From contig NZ_CP019914.1 of NCBI RefSeq assembly GCF_002214805.1, positions 1,674,001 to 1,738,000 on the forward strand: 64,000 bases of DNA, given 5' to 3'. This document shows positions 27,146 through 35,328 of this stretch, piece after piece. Every line of letters starts with the position of its first letter. Position 1 is the stretch's first letter. Made by a program: the position numbers and the translations under genes. The notes under the pieces were generated by a model. That model had not been told where the DNA came from. It saw only the letters and a list, made by a program, of their open reading frames with translations, and did not search any database. This stretch comes from Brachyspira hampsonii. GTDB lineage: Bacteria; Spirochaetota; Brachyspiria; Brachyspirales; Brachyspiraceae.

Positions 27146-27191
27146 ATATTTTGTTCTTTTTTTAAAAAATAAATAAAAAAGAACAAAATAT
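27146..27191. promoter_or_regulatory. Large palindrome in a divergent promoter region, candidate LacI-type operator
   Basis: ATATTTTGTTCTTTTTT (27146-27162) and its exact reverse complement (27175-27191) are separated by 12 bp. The site lies between the divergent ABC importer operon and the LacI-type gene, where the regulator would be expected to bind both. Confidence 0.55.
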
Positions 27192-27232
27192 ATTGTGTTG
27201 ATTTTTTATTGATAAAAATATATTATAATATA

Positions 27233-28194
27233 ATGACAGTAAGAGAAATAGCATCTATAACAGGATTGTCATCAACTACAGTCCATACAGCTTTAAAATA
27301 TCCAAATAAAGTAAGTCCTTCTGTACTTGAAAAAATAAACAAAGTTCTAAAGAATATTGAAGAAAATCCTAAAAAAATAAGAGAGGTTTATATAATACTT
27401 CCGCATATAAATTCTTTTTATACCACATTTTTAATAAAAGCCATAGATCTGCTTAATAAAGAAAACATAAAAGCTATACCATTTATTACCAATGAAGATA
27501 TAGAAAAAGAAGAAGAATTTATTTCTAAAATAAATTTTTCTACGCGTACAGGTATTATATTTAATCCTGTAGATCAGGATGTGGAATATTCTTTTTTAAA
27601 AAGGAAGAAAAAAAGCCAATAATCCTTACAATGAATAGAACTCTAAACAAATATAAGGTTGATATGACTTTAAAATTAGCAAATAAAGAAGCATCAGAGA
27701 TGGCGGTAAGAGCATTAGCAGATGAAAATAATAAGAATATTTTATTAATAAATTCAGGAAATAACAATATAATAACTGCAAAAGAGAGAAGCGATGGATT
27801 TAATGAAGCTATTAGAAATGATTCAAATATAAGTGGAGATATAATATTTACTAATTTTAATGATTGGAAAAGCTCTTATGAAATATTGAATCAATATAAA
27901 GAAAAAATAAAAAATTATGATGCCATCATCTCCACAAGCGAATTAATAACATGTGCTATTTTAAAAATATTTAAAAATATGAGTATAAATATACCTCAGG
28001 ATATAAGACTTATAACATTCGATACATCACCAACTTTTGAAGCTTTATCTATATCAAATATTTCTTTTTCTCCTAGTTCAATGGCAAATAAAGCAATAGA
28101 ACTTTTATTGACAAAAAGTGCAGAGGATAATTATACAACAGAATATATATTTTTACCTAAATTAAGATTACTTGGAAGTGAAAAAAGAAATTGA
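27233..28194 (+). pseudogene. LacI-family transcriptional regulator, frameshifted
   Basis: The ATG at 27233 opens with a textbook LacI helix-turn-helix (MTVREIASITGLSSTTVHTA). The frame ends at TAA 27620-27622, but the LacI sensor domain continues one frame over to 28194 (KPIILTMNRTLNKYKVDMTL, then NILLINSG, RSDGFNEAI, LITFDTSP). The join lies in TTTTTTAAAAAGGAAGAAAAAAA (27592-27614 is the run area), and the 962-bp span is one base short of a 320-residue gene. One base lost in the T6, A5 or A7 run explains it. No ribosome-binding site precedes the ATG; TATAAT ends 3 bp before it, so the mRNA may be leaderless. It faces the ABC importer operon and is its likely regulator. Loss of function or a sequencing error are both possible. 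Confidence 0.82.
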
Positions 28195-28209
28195 TAATTA
28201 TATAAGTTT

Positions 28210-28752
28210 CTAATCAAAGATATAATTTCTATAACAGAAAATTAATATCTCTAAATTATAATCGAATTCAAATCTTTTAAATATTTTTATAATTTCTTTT
28301 ATAGTTTCACCTGAGGCATAAACATCATCAATCAATAATATATTTTTATTTTTTATTTTTTCTGTATTTATTATTTCAAAAGCATCTTTAATATTTTCGC
28401 TTCTTTCTTTTAGAGTTTCTAAAAATTTCTGTTCTTTTATATCTTTTTTTATTTTTATAAGTTCATATTTTTCTATATTGAACTCTTTAGAAATATAATC
28501 AGCAAAAAAATCCATTATACCGTTATTTTTATTTGAAGGCACATAAAGTATGATGTCAAATTTTTTATTATTTGTTTTTATATAATCATAATAATAATTT
28601 TTTATATTTTCTATTATTTTTATAGGAAAATCAATATCCTTTTTTTTGAATGCTCTTAATTTATCGCCAAGTTCTTTATCCAAATCTCCTAATGCTGTTA
28701 TAGGTATATTATCTATACTGAATTTTTTATAAGCAGTAAAAATATTACTCAT
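28210..28752 (-). CDS. Phosphoribosyltransferase-fold protein (ComF-like)
   Basis: A 180-residue protein with a PRPP-binding motif ILLIDDVYASGET (residues 138-150), preceded by the usual ComF-like region (DIILYVPSN, then KFLETLKERSENIKDAFEI). The N-terminal zinc cysteines of ComF are absent. Type I PRTases act in nucleotide salvage; ComF-like members are linked to DNA uptake. The first 8 bases overlap the upstream membrane gene, so the two are probably translated together. Function in detail is unknown. Confidence 0.75.
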   Translation of the reverse strand: MSNIFTAYKKFSIDNIPITALGDLDKELGDKLRAFKKKDIDFPIKIIENIKNYYYDYIKTNNKKFDIILYVPSNKNNGIMDFFADYISKEFNIEKYELIKIKKDIKEQKFLETLKERSENIKDAFEIINTEKIKNKNILLIDDVYASGETIKEIIKIFKRFEFDYNLEILIFCYRNYIFD

Positions 28753-29245
28753 TAGTTTTATCTTTTAATATTAAGTACATTACACTTGCAAAAATCCAAT
28801 TTACTATTATTCCCTTATATCCTAGAATAACTCCGTTTAACCAAGTGTTAATATTGATATCAAAAATAAATGTAAGAATTACGGATGATAACCTTCCTAA
28901 TATTAATGCAAATAATGAAACTAATATAAAAGATATCTTTTTATTTTTCATTACACTTATTGAAGCTGAAAACACTATGCCTTCAAATATCAAAAAATAT
29001 AATGTTGGAGGCATAGGCATATTTGTAAGAAAATAATTCAAAATAGGTGATATAAAGCTAAGTACTATTAAAAATATAGGATTTAATATATAAGCTCCCA
29101 AAGACAATGCAAAAAATATAGGAAGGAATTCTGTGCCTTTAAATCCGAAATAATGTGTTATAATAGGGGAAGCTAAACTTATAATGCTTAATAAAAATAA
29201 TATAAAAATATTGACATTAATTTTTCTTAAAGATAGAGCTTTCAT
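28745..29245 (-). CDS. Multi-spanning membrane protein, ECF S-component-like
   Basis: A 166-residue protein with about five hydrophobic helices (residues 10-30, 35-60, 65-95, 100-125, 135-160). The size and helix pattern, with GFKGTEFLPIFFALSLGAY in the second helix, resemble vitamin/precursor-binding S subunits of ECF transporters. No EcfA or EcfT gene is near. The downstream PRTase overlaps by 8 bases. The S-component call is by topology only. Confidence 0.5.
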   Translation of the reverse strand: MKALSLRKINVNIFILFLLSIISLASPIITHYFGFKGTEFLPIFFALSLGAYILNPIFLIVLSFISPILNYFLTNMPMPPTLYFLIFEGIVFSASISVMKNKKISFILVSLFALILGRLSSVILTFIFDININTWLNGVILGYKGIIVNWIFASVMYLILKDKTNE

Positions 29246-29310
29246 AAAAATATCCTGATTAAATTATTTTACTATGTATTATACTTAAATATTAATATTT
29301 GTCAAAATTT

Positions 29311-30088
29311 ACGCACGGTAATTAGATTACAAAATATAAAAATATTTTAATTTATAATTAAAACAATAAACAAAAAATCATTAAGCGTGCGTTGTGTAAT
29401 TTTTTAATTTAATAAAAACTTGGGTGGGTGCTAATATTTCTTTATTAGTATTTAAGAAAATATAAACGCAAATTTCAGAATAAAGTATTAAAGAATAAAG
29501 GGCGGGGCATGTAATAAAAGTTTTAAAACTTAATCACATTTGCCCACCCCCTAGACTTATAACTTAAATCTGGAATTTCTATTTTTTATTTTTTTATTGC
29601 TAAAATTAGAATTTTTAGCTGCCCACCCAAGATTTTTTTAAATTTACGACAAATATACCGCACGCAGAATAGAACCTAAAATATAAATCGACTAATAATT
29701 ATAATTTAAACAATATATAAGAGTTTCATTAACCGTGCGTTTATAAGATTAAAAATTTAAACAACACTTGGGTGGGTGTCTTGAAATTCTAATTAAGCAT
29801 TAAGAAAAATAGAACATAATTTTCAAAACTAATTAAAAAATATAAAGGGCGGGGTATGTAATTAAAGTTTTAAAATTTAATTACACTTTCCCACCCTTTA
29901 GGCTTATAACTTAAATCTGGAATTTCTATTTTTTATTTTTTTATTGCTAAAATTAGAATTTTTAGCTGCCCACCCAAGATTTTTTTAAATTTACGACAAA
30001 TATACCGCACGCAGGGTAAAATTAAAAATATAGAATAATTTATAATTTAAATTTATTATATATTATAAAACTGAATTTACCGTGCGTT
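29311..30088. repeat. Intergenic repeat, long form with internal duplication
   Basis: The array runs ACGCACGGT (29311), GCGTGCGT (29385), CTTGGGTGGGTG (29420), AAAGGGCGGGG (29496), CCCACCCC, CCCACCCAAG (29623), ACCGCACGC (29657), ACCGTGCGT (29732), CTTGGGTGGGTG (29767), AAAGGGCGGGGT (29834), CCCACCCAAG (29970), ACCGCACGC and ACCGTGCGT (30079). A 112-bp segment at 29556-29667 is repeated exactly at 29903-30014. Bases 29732-29888 recur as a perfect inverted copy at 33409-33565. It fills the gap between the ECF-S-like and FAH genes. Confidence 0.9.
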
Positions 30089-30106
30089 AAAACCCATTAA
30101 TAATAA

Positions 30107-31003
30107 TTATTCAGCGAAATTTATAAGCTCGCCTATATTTTCTATAGAGCAAATTATTTTATCCCCACTTTTCATGTACTTAGGAGGATTAAAAGACATT
30201 CCTACACCACCCGGAGTTCCTGTTGCAATTATATCTCCAGCTTCTAAAGTCATTCCTTTTGATATATCAGATATTAAATAATTTACATCATTAATCATAT
30301 ACTTAGTATTTGAAGATTGTCTTGTTTCATCATTTAAAATACTTTTTATATCAAGCTTCAATGGCTGTTTCAAATCATCTTTATAAACTATGCATGGTCC
30401 CATAGCACTGTATGAATCTAAACTTTTCCCCTTATACCATTGAGAATGTTTTTTTTGTAAGTTTCTTGATGATATATCATTAAATATACTATATCCGAAT
30501 ATATAATCATTAACTTCTTCAGGCTTTATATCTTTTGCAGTTTTTCCAATGATTACAGCTAATTCAACTTCATAATCAAGGCATTCATCTAAATCAAATC
30601 TTGCTTTTATCTTATCTCCAAAACCGATTATCTCTATAGCCCTTTTAGAGAAATATACAGGTGCTTTAACTTCTTTAAAATATTTCATATCTTTTTTTAT
30701 TTCACTTAAATGATCGCTGTAATTAACCCCTACACATATAATATCATGAATAGGTTTTCTTATAGGAGATAATATTTTAACATTATCTATGGAATATGCT
30801 CTTTCAAAATTTTCTTCTGCATATTTTAATTTATTTAGTATATTATTATCTTCGTTAATCATATTTATTAATTGTATCATAGGATTAGAATCACATTTAA
30901 AGTCAGATATTATTTCATTAATAGCAATAACTTTATTTCCATCCTTACTTAATATACCTACAGATTCAGTATTATTCCATTCAACAAAGGATACGAATTT
31001 CAT
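30107..31003 (-). CDS. Fumarylacetoacetate hydrolase-family protein
   Basis: A 298-residue FAH-fold protein. The N-terminal small domain is followed by IICVGVNYSDHLSEI, then the metal-binding core CLDYEVELAVIIGKTAKDI (acidic ligands), GYSIFNDISSRNLQ, and the C-terminal GDIIATGTPGGVGM. These enzymes split or decarboxylate 2-oxo-4-ene/1,3-diketo acids using Mg2+. The start at 31003 is preferred over 31009 because GGAG then lies 8 nt away instead of 2. It is a lone gene between a repeat region and the divergent helicase gene. The specific substrate is unknown. Confidence 0.88.
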   Translation of the reverse strand: MKFVSFVEWNNTESVGILSKDGNKVIAINEIISDFKCDSNPMIQLINMINEDNNILNKLKYAEENFERAYSIDNVKILSPIRKPIHDIICVGVNYSDHLSEIKKDMKYFKEVKAPVYFSKRAIEIIGFGDKIKARFDLDECLDYEVELAVIIGKTAKDIKPEEVNDYIFGYSIFNDISSRNLQKKHSQWYKGKSLDSYSAMGPCIVYKDDLKQPLKLDIKSILNDETRQSSNTKYMINDVNYLISDISKGMTLEAGDIIATGTPGGVGMSFNPPKYMKSGDKIICSIENIGELINFAE

Positions 31004-31161
31004 TATCATAACTCCAAAAAATATTTTTATTGATATATTAAACTTTAGCAGCTGATTATTATTTTAAAAAATTTAGGTAATTTTTAAAGTTTTTTAATCA
31101 ATAGTGTTTCGTACATTATAGTAAATTTATAAATGTTTTTCAATATAGATGTAATAAAAAC

Positions 31162-31189
31162 TTGAATATTAAATAATATACAATATAAT
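31162..31189 (+). promoter_or_regulatory. Predicted promoter of the UvrD/PcrA helicase gene
   Basis: TTGAAT (31162-31167), a 16-bp spacer and TATAAT (31184-31189) lie 29 bp before the ATG at 31219. Confidence 0.7.
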
Positions 31190-31218
31190 AAATATCTATT
31201 ATATTTAAGGTGCATGTT

Positions 31219-33198
31219 ATGAATATACTTGAAAATGTGAGCGAAGTTCAAAAAGAAGGAATACTGCATACAGGAAGTCCATTGCTTCTTTTAGCAGGTG
31301 CCGGAAGTGGTAAGACTTTAGTTATCACTAGAAAAATAGCTTATCTCATTAATGAGCTTGAAGCAGCTCCTGAAAATATAATGGCTGTAACTTTTACTAA
31401 TAAAGCTGCACATGAAATGAAAGAGAGAGTATGCAATTTGCTTCCGGATATTAAGCCAAGCAGATTATTTATTAGAACTTTTCACTCTGCATGTTTAAGA
31501 ATATTAAAAGAGAATGCACATTTCTTAGGATATAAATCCAATTTTCTTATTTTAGATGAGGGAGATAAAGCATCAGTTATTAAAAGAATTATGAAAGAAG
31601 AGGAAGTTCCAAAGAGTATATCACAGAAACTTATAACAAGATTTATATCTAATGTGAAAAATTCAATAGATGACGGCATAGTTTTCGACAGAGATATTTT
31701 TGAAAATATTTATAAAAAATATACAGACTATGAACTTAATGAAAATGTAATGGATTTTGATGATTTAATTTTAAATACTATAAAATTATTTGAACAAGAA
31801 AATAAGGTTTTAAATTATTATAGAAATAGATTTAAATATATTTTGGTAGATGAGTTTCAGGATACTAATCCTCAGCAGTATAAATTAATAAAATTATTAA
31901 CACAGGATGCAGAGAATGATTTAACTGTTGTAGGCGATGATGATCAGAGTATATATGCCTTCAGAGGAGCAGATGTTTTGAATATACTTGATTTTGAAAA
32001 AGATTATCCTAATACAAAGATAATTCGTCTTGAGGAAAATTACAGATGCCCTAAAGATATTGTAGAAGCTGCTTTGAGTGTCATAAAAAATAATACTAAT
32101 CGTCATGAAAAGAATGTATTTTCAAATAAGCCTAATGAGTTTAAAATAGAAAATTGGATTTGCTATAGTGATTTAGAAGAGGCTAGAAGTGTAGTTAATG
32201 AAATAGAGTCCCTATTTGATAACGGATTTGAGGCAAGGGATATTGTTGTATTGTTTAGAACTAATAGCCAATCAAGAGCTTATGAAAAGGAGTTAAGACT
32301 TCATTCTATTAATTATAAAATAGTAGGGGGAGTTGGATTCTTTGAGCGTACTGAAATAAAAGATGCGATTTCTTTTTTAAGGCTTATGACAGGTTTCGGC
32401 GATAACTTCAGTGTAAGAAGAACTATCAATGTTCCGCCTAGAGGAATAGGGGAGAAGAGCTTCAGCAATTTTGAAACTTTTGCAAATACTAGAAAATTGA
32501 CTCTTTATAACGCTATTGATTATATTGATGAAGCAGGACTTACAAAAAAGGTTATCTCAAATATGAAAGCCTATAAAAGCATTATAGAAGAATATGCTAT
32601 AAAAATAAAAGAGGATATTATCAATGAAGAAGGTATTCATATAGAGTTATTATTCTTTGAGTTTTTAAAAGATATAGATTATTTTTCAATTTTTAAGAGT
32701 GATGGAAACGAGAGAGTAATAACTGCAGAAGAGAATATAAAGGAGCTTTTCAGAGGTTTTTATGATTATAAATCAATGGAGCCTAATGCTTCACTTATAA
32801 CATTTTTAGAAGAAAATACTTTATACAGAGATATAAATACAAATGATGATAAAGAGGATTATATAACATTGATGACTATTCATAATGCTAAAGGTTTGGA
32901 ATTTGATGTAGTGTTTATGACGGGAATGGAGCAGGGAGTTTTTCCTCATTATTTTTCACTTGAAGAAGAAAAAGGTATAGATGAAGAGAGAAGGCTTTGT
33001 TATGTAGGCATAACAAGGGCAAGAAGAAAACTTTATCTTACATACTCAAAAAAAAGAAGAATAAGCACTGGTATAATGGAGCAGATACCTTCTTCATTCT
33101 TAATGGAGATACCGAAAAAATTAATGCTCATAAAAGAAAAGGCTAATTATTATTCTGGTAATTATATTGATATAGATGAAGATGCTTTTGATTATTGA
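31219..33198 (+). CDS. UvrD/PcrA/Rep-type ATP-dependent DNA helicase
   Basis: A 659-residue superfamily 1A helicase that unwinds DNA 3' to 5' in repair and replication restart. Visible motifs: Walker A AGAGSGKT (residues 26-33), motif Ia MAVTFTNKAA, motif II LVDEFQDTNPQQY, motif III GDDDQSIYAFRGA, motif IV VLFRTNSQSRAYE, motif V TIHNAKGLEFDVVF and motif VI ERRLCYVGITRAR. It is slightly shorter than typical UvrD/PcrA (700-740), mainly at the C-terminal tail, and lacks the usual basic/Tudor ending. The start at 31219 has AAGG 8 nt upstream and is preferred over the GTG at 31210. It lies between the inverted repeats. Confidence 0.93.
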   Translation: MNILENVSEVQKEGILHTGSPLLLLAGAGSGKTLVITRKIAYLINELEAAPENIMAVTFTNKAAHEMKERVCNLLPDIKPSRLFIRTFHSACLRILKENAHFLGYKSNFLILDEGDKASVIKRIMKEEEVPKSISQKLITRFISNVKNSIDDGIVFDRDIFENIYKKYTDYELNENVMDFDDLILNTIKLFEQENKVLNYYRNRFKYILVDEFQDTNPQQYKLIKLLTQDAENDLTVVGDDDQSIYAFRGADVLNILDFEKDYPNTKIIRLEENYRCPKDIVEAALSVIKNNTNRHEKNVFSNKPNEFKIENWICYSDLEEARSVVNEIESLFDNGFEARDIVVLFRTNSQSRAYEKELRLHSINYKIVGGVGFFERTEIKDAISFLRLMTGFGDNFSVRRTINVPPRGIGEKSFSNFETFANTRKLTLYNAIDYIDEAGLTKKVISNMKAYKSIIEEYAIKIKEDIINEEGIHIELLFFEFLKDIDYFSIFKSDGNERVITAEENIKELFRGFYDYKSMEPNASLITFLEENTLYRDINTNDDKEDYITLMTIHNAKGLEFDVVFMTGMEQGVFPHYFSLEEEKGIDEERRLCYVGITRARRKLYLTYSKKRRISTGIMEQIPSSFLMEIPKKLMLIKEKANYYSGNYIDIDEDAFDY

Positions 33199-33210
33199 TT
33201 GTCAAAAATA

Positions 33211-33641
33211 ACGCACGGTTAATGAAATTTTATATATTGTTCAAATTATAATTATTAATCGATTTATATTTTAGATTTTATTCTGCGTGCGGTGTATGCA
33301 TTTTAAATTAAAAAAAATACTTGGGCGGGCAGCTAAAAATTATAATTGAACAAAAAAGAAATCAAAAATTAATATTACAAATAAAAATCATAAGCCTAGA
33401 GGGTGGGCAAGTGTAATTAAATTTTAAAACTTTAATTACATACCCCGCCCTTTATATTTTTTAATTAGTTTTGAAAATTATGTTCTATTTTTCTTAATGC
33501 TTAATTAGAATTTCAAGACACCCACCCAAGTGTTGTTTAAATTTTTAATCTTATAAACGCACGGTGAATAGAATTTTGTATATTGTTTAAATTATAATTA
33601 TTAGTCGATTTATATTTTAAGTTTTATTCTGCGTGCGGTAT
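33211..33641. repeat. Intergenic repeat, inverted relative to 29311-30088
   Basis: The order is ACGCACGGT (33211), TGCGTGCGGT (33285), CTTGGGCGGGC (33321), GAGGGTGGGCAAG, CCCCGCCCTTT (33442), ACCCACCCAAG (33520), ACGCACGGT (33557) and TGCGTGCGGT (33630). Bases 33409-33565 are the exact reverse complement of 29732-29888. It directly follows the helicase stop. Confidence 0.9.
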
Positions 33642-33642
33642 A

Positions 33643-33676
33643 ATAAAAAATCCGGCAAATAAATTTACCGGATTCT
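33643..33676 (-). terminator. Rho-independent terminator of the small-membrane-protein cluster
   Basis: On the minus strand ATCCGG and CCGGAT form a stem enclosing an AT-rich loop with further pairing, followed by TTTTTTATTA. It lies 22 bp past the stop of the gene at 33698. Confidence 0.85.
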
Positions 33677-33697
33677 AATAATTTTTATATTTGAGAA

Positions 33698-34219
33698 TTA
33701 TAATTTTTCTAGAAGTTTTTTAGCAAATACAGCTCCAAAACCTATAACAGCAGCAACTACTACTAATTGGAAAATACCTTCTATGATATCATCCAAGTTG
33801 TATAGCATGTAATGCATTCCGAAAAATCTTGAATAGAATATAAATAATGCAGTTAATGCCAATATTCCAATTACAGCCATAATAATTATTATACTTTTAT
33901 TAGATTTATTATTTTTTTCTTTAACAACTATAATATCTTTTTTTTCATTATTAGCTTCGCTTTCATTTGCTTTTGCTTCTTTAGTATCTTTTGAATCTAT
34001 TTTTTTAAATAAAATAAAAGCAAACATTATCATTACAGCAAAAACAGAAATTTTTAATAATGCTTCTATAACTTCATCGAAATCATGCATTAAATAAAAC
34101 ATATAATACTGCAAACCCAAAAATCTTATTGCCGCTATAAATAATGCCGCTGCCGCAATAGAAGCTGCAATAATTATAAACTTTTTTGATTTTACAACAG
34201 ACATTATGTTATTTTTCAT
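33698..34219 (-). CDS. Small membrane protein with two copies of a shared module
   Basis: A 173-residue protein with four predicted membrane helices (about residues 13-33, 55-72, 109-130, 150-167) in two similar halves separated by a charged cytosolic linker (residues 74-108). Each half reads FLGLQYYMFYLMHDFDEVIEALLK or FFGMHYMLYNLDDIIEGIFQ in part, followed by a hydrophobic helix and a Lys-rich end. The same module, (D)xxDxIExxxKLV then a helix then KK, occurs once in each of the next two upstream genes. I recognise no family. It is the last gene of a three-gene operon. Confidence 0.72.
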   Translation of the reverse strand: MKNNIMSVVKSKKFIIIAASIAAAALFIAAIRFLGLQYYMFYLMHDFDEVIEALLKISVFAVMIMFAFILFKKIDSKDTKEAKANESEANNEKKDIIVVKEKNNKSNKSIIIIMAVIGILALTALFIFYSRFFGMHYMLYNLDDIIEGIFQLVVVAAVIGFGAVFAKKLLEKL

Positions 34220-34244
34220 CCTTCCCTCCTTTATAAAAAATAAC

Positions 34245-34799
34245 TTATCTTATCCTTTTTTTATCATCTTTTAATTTATATTCAGGTTTTAATTCATAAA
34301 CTTTTTCATATCTAGGATCATTTTCTCTGCTGTCTATATTGCTTTTAATATTACCGGGAATCCTTCTTTCTCTTCTTTCATAATCCCTCATATCATATTC
34401 ATATTGTATGTTATCTTCTTTTATTCTTTCTCTTTTATTATTGTTTCTTTCATTTTTATAATCATCTTCATAATCATCGTAGTACCTATCATTTCTTACT
34501 CTATTATCATAATCATCTTCATAGTCATCATAATATTCCTCTCTTCTTCTAATCTTTCTTCTTCTGCTAGGTTTCCTATAATCATCATCTCTATCATTCT
34601 TTCTTATTTTTCCTGAAGTGTTATCATCTTTTAAAACCTTTTTTATGAAGTATACCACAGCCAATATTACAACAACCATTAGTACTAGTTTTACTATATC
34701 TTCAATAAAATCATCTACATCATCAATTAAATCAAAACAGTACAGATTTGCCGCAATGATTAGATTGAAAATAAAAGCTTTTAATCCTAATTTTTTCAT
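34245..34799 (-). CDS. Small membrane protein with shared module and charged repeat tail
   Basis: A 184-residue protein. A signal-like N-terminus (MKKLGLKAFIFNLIIAANLY) is followed by the shared module CFDLIDDVDDFIEDIVKLV, a membrane helix and KKVLKDD. The remaining 120 residues are very rich in Arg, Asp, Glu and Tyr, with a tandem duplication of YYDDYEDDY (about residues 88 and 105). Such a tail may bind nucleic acid, metal or a partner protein. The N-terminal 55 residues closely match those of the 66-residue gene upstream. Function unknown. Confidence 0.72.
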   Translation of the reverse strand: MKKLGLKAFIFNLIIAANLYCFDLIDDVDDFIEDIVKLVLMVVVILAVVYFIKKVLKDDNTSGKIRKNDRDDDYRKPSRRRKIRRREEYYDDYEDDYDNRVRNDRYYDDYEDDYKNERNNNKRERIKEDNIQYEYDMRDYERRERRIPGNIKSNIDSRENDPRYEKVYELKPEYKLKDDKKRIR

Positions 34800-34829
34800 T
34801 ACTTACTTTCCCCCATTAATTTTTACTTA

Positions 34830-35030
34830 TTACCTATCATCAGAATTAGAGTCTTTTTTAACATATTTTTTAAATATATATACTCCTGCTGCTATTATTA
34901 CCACAATACCAATTATTTTTGCCAAATCATCAAAAATAAAATCAAAAGTATCTTCTATTAAATCAAAACAGTATAAATTAGCAGTCATAATAAATATAGA
35001 TGCTAAAGCCATTAAACTTAACTTTTTCAT
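34830..35030 (-). CDS. Minimal single-module membrane protein
   Basis: A 66-residue protein consisting only of a signal-like N-terminus (ending ANLYCFDLIEDTFDF), the shared acidic helix (FIFDDLAKII), one membrane helix and a short basic end (FKKYVKKDSNSDDR). It has the strongest ribosome-binding site in the cluster (AAGGAGG) and is first in the operon, 30 bp before the next gene. The conserved ANLYCFDLI block is shared with the neighbour. It may be the minimal form of the family. Function unknown. Confidence 0.7.
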   Translation of the reverse strand: MKKLSLMALASIFIMTANLYCFDLIEDTFDFIFDDLAKIIGIVVIIAAGVYIFKKYVKKDSNSDDR

Positions 35031-35065
35031 ACTATATTACCTCCTTATTAATCTCTTATAATTAA

Positions 35066-35094
35066 AGTATAGCACATTAAATAAGTTTTGTAAA
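35066..35094 (-). promoter_or_regulatory. Predicted promoter of the small-membrane-protein cluster
   Basis: On the minus strand TTTACA (35094-35089), a 17-bp spacer and TATACT (35071-35066) lie 35 bp before the ATG at 35030. Bases 35095-35268 show nothing else that I can name. Confidence 0.7.
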
Positions 35095-35268
35095 GCTAAA
35101 TTTAAATAAATTTTACAAAAAATATAGTATTGTAAATAAAATGTAAAGTAATATATAATACAAATCATACATTTTTGGCAAAAATTTAAAATAATTTCTT
35201 ATATTTAGAGGATAGAATTTACTAAATATTAATTTTTGTATATAAATATATTTTAAGTAAAAAAAATA

Positions 35269-35296
35269 TTGATTAATAGCTGATATAAAATATAAT
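35269..35296 (+). promoter_or_regulatory. Predicted promoter of the OppA-like gene
   Basis: TTGATT (35269-35274), a 16-bp spacer and TATAAT (35291-35296) lie 32 bp before the ATG at 35329. Confidence 0.7.
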
Positions 35297-35328
35297 GTTT
35301 AAATAAAAAATTATATAGGATAGCAGCC

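Noticed and set aside
27209-27232. Upstream TTG start for the LacI-type gene
   Set aside because: It would add residues from the promoter -10 area; the family start MTVREIA fits the ATG at 27233.
29311-30088. Possible CRISPR array
   Set aside because: Blocks recur, but spacing is not uniform, the intervening DNA is itself shared between copies, blocks alternate in orientation, and no cas genes are present.
31084-31269. Minus-strand 61-residue ORF opposite the helicase start
   Set aside because: It overlaps the helicase promoter and start and has no ribosome-binding site or family features.
34404-35061. Plus-strand ORFs opposite the small-membrane-protein genes
   Set aside because: They are low-complexity Ile/Ser/Phe mirror frames of the Arg/Asp/Tyr-rich gene, with no ribosome-binding site.
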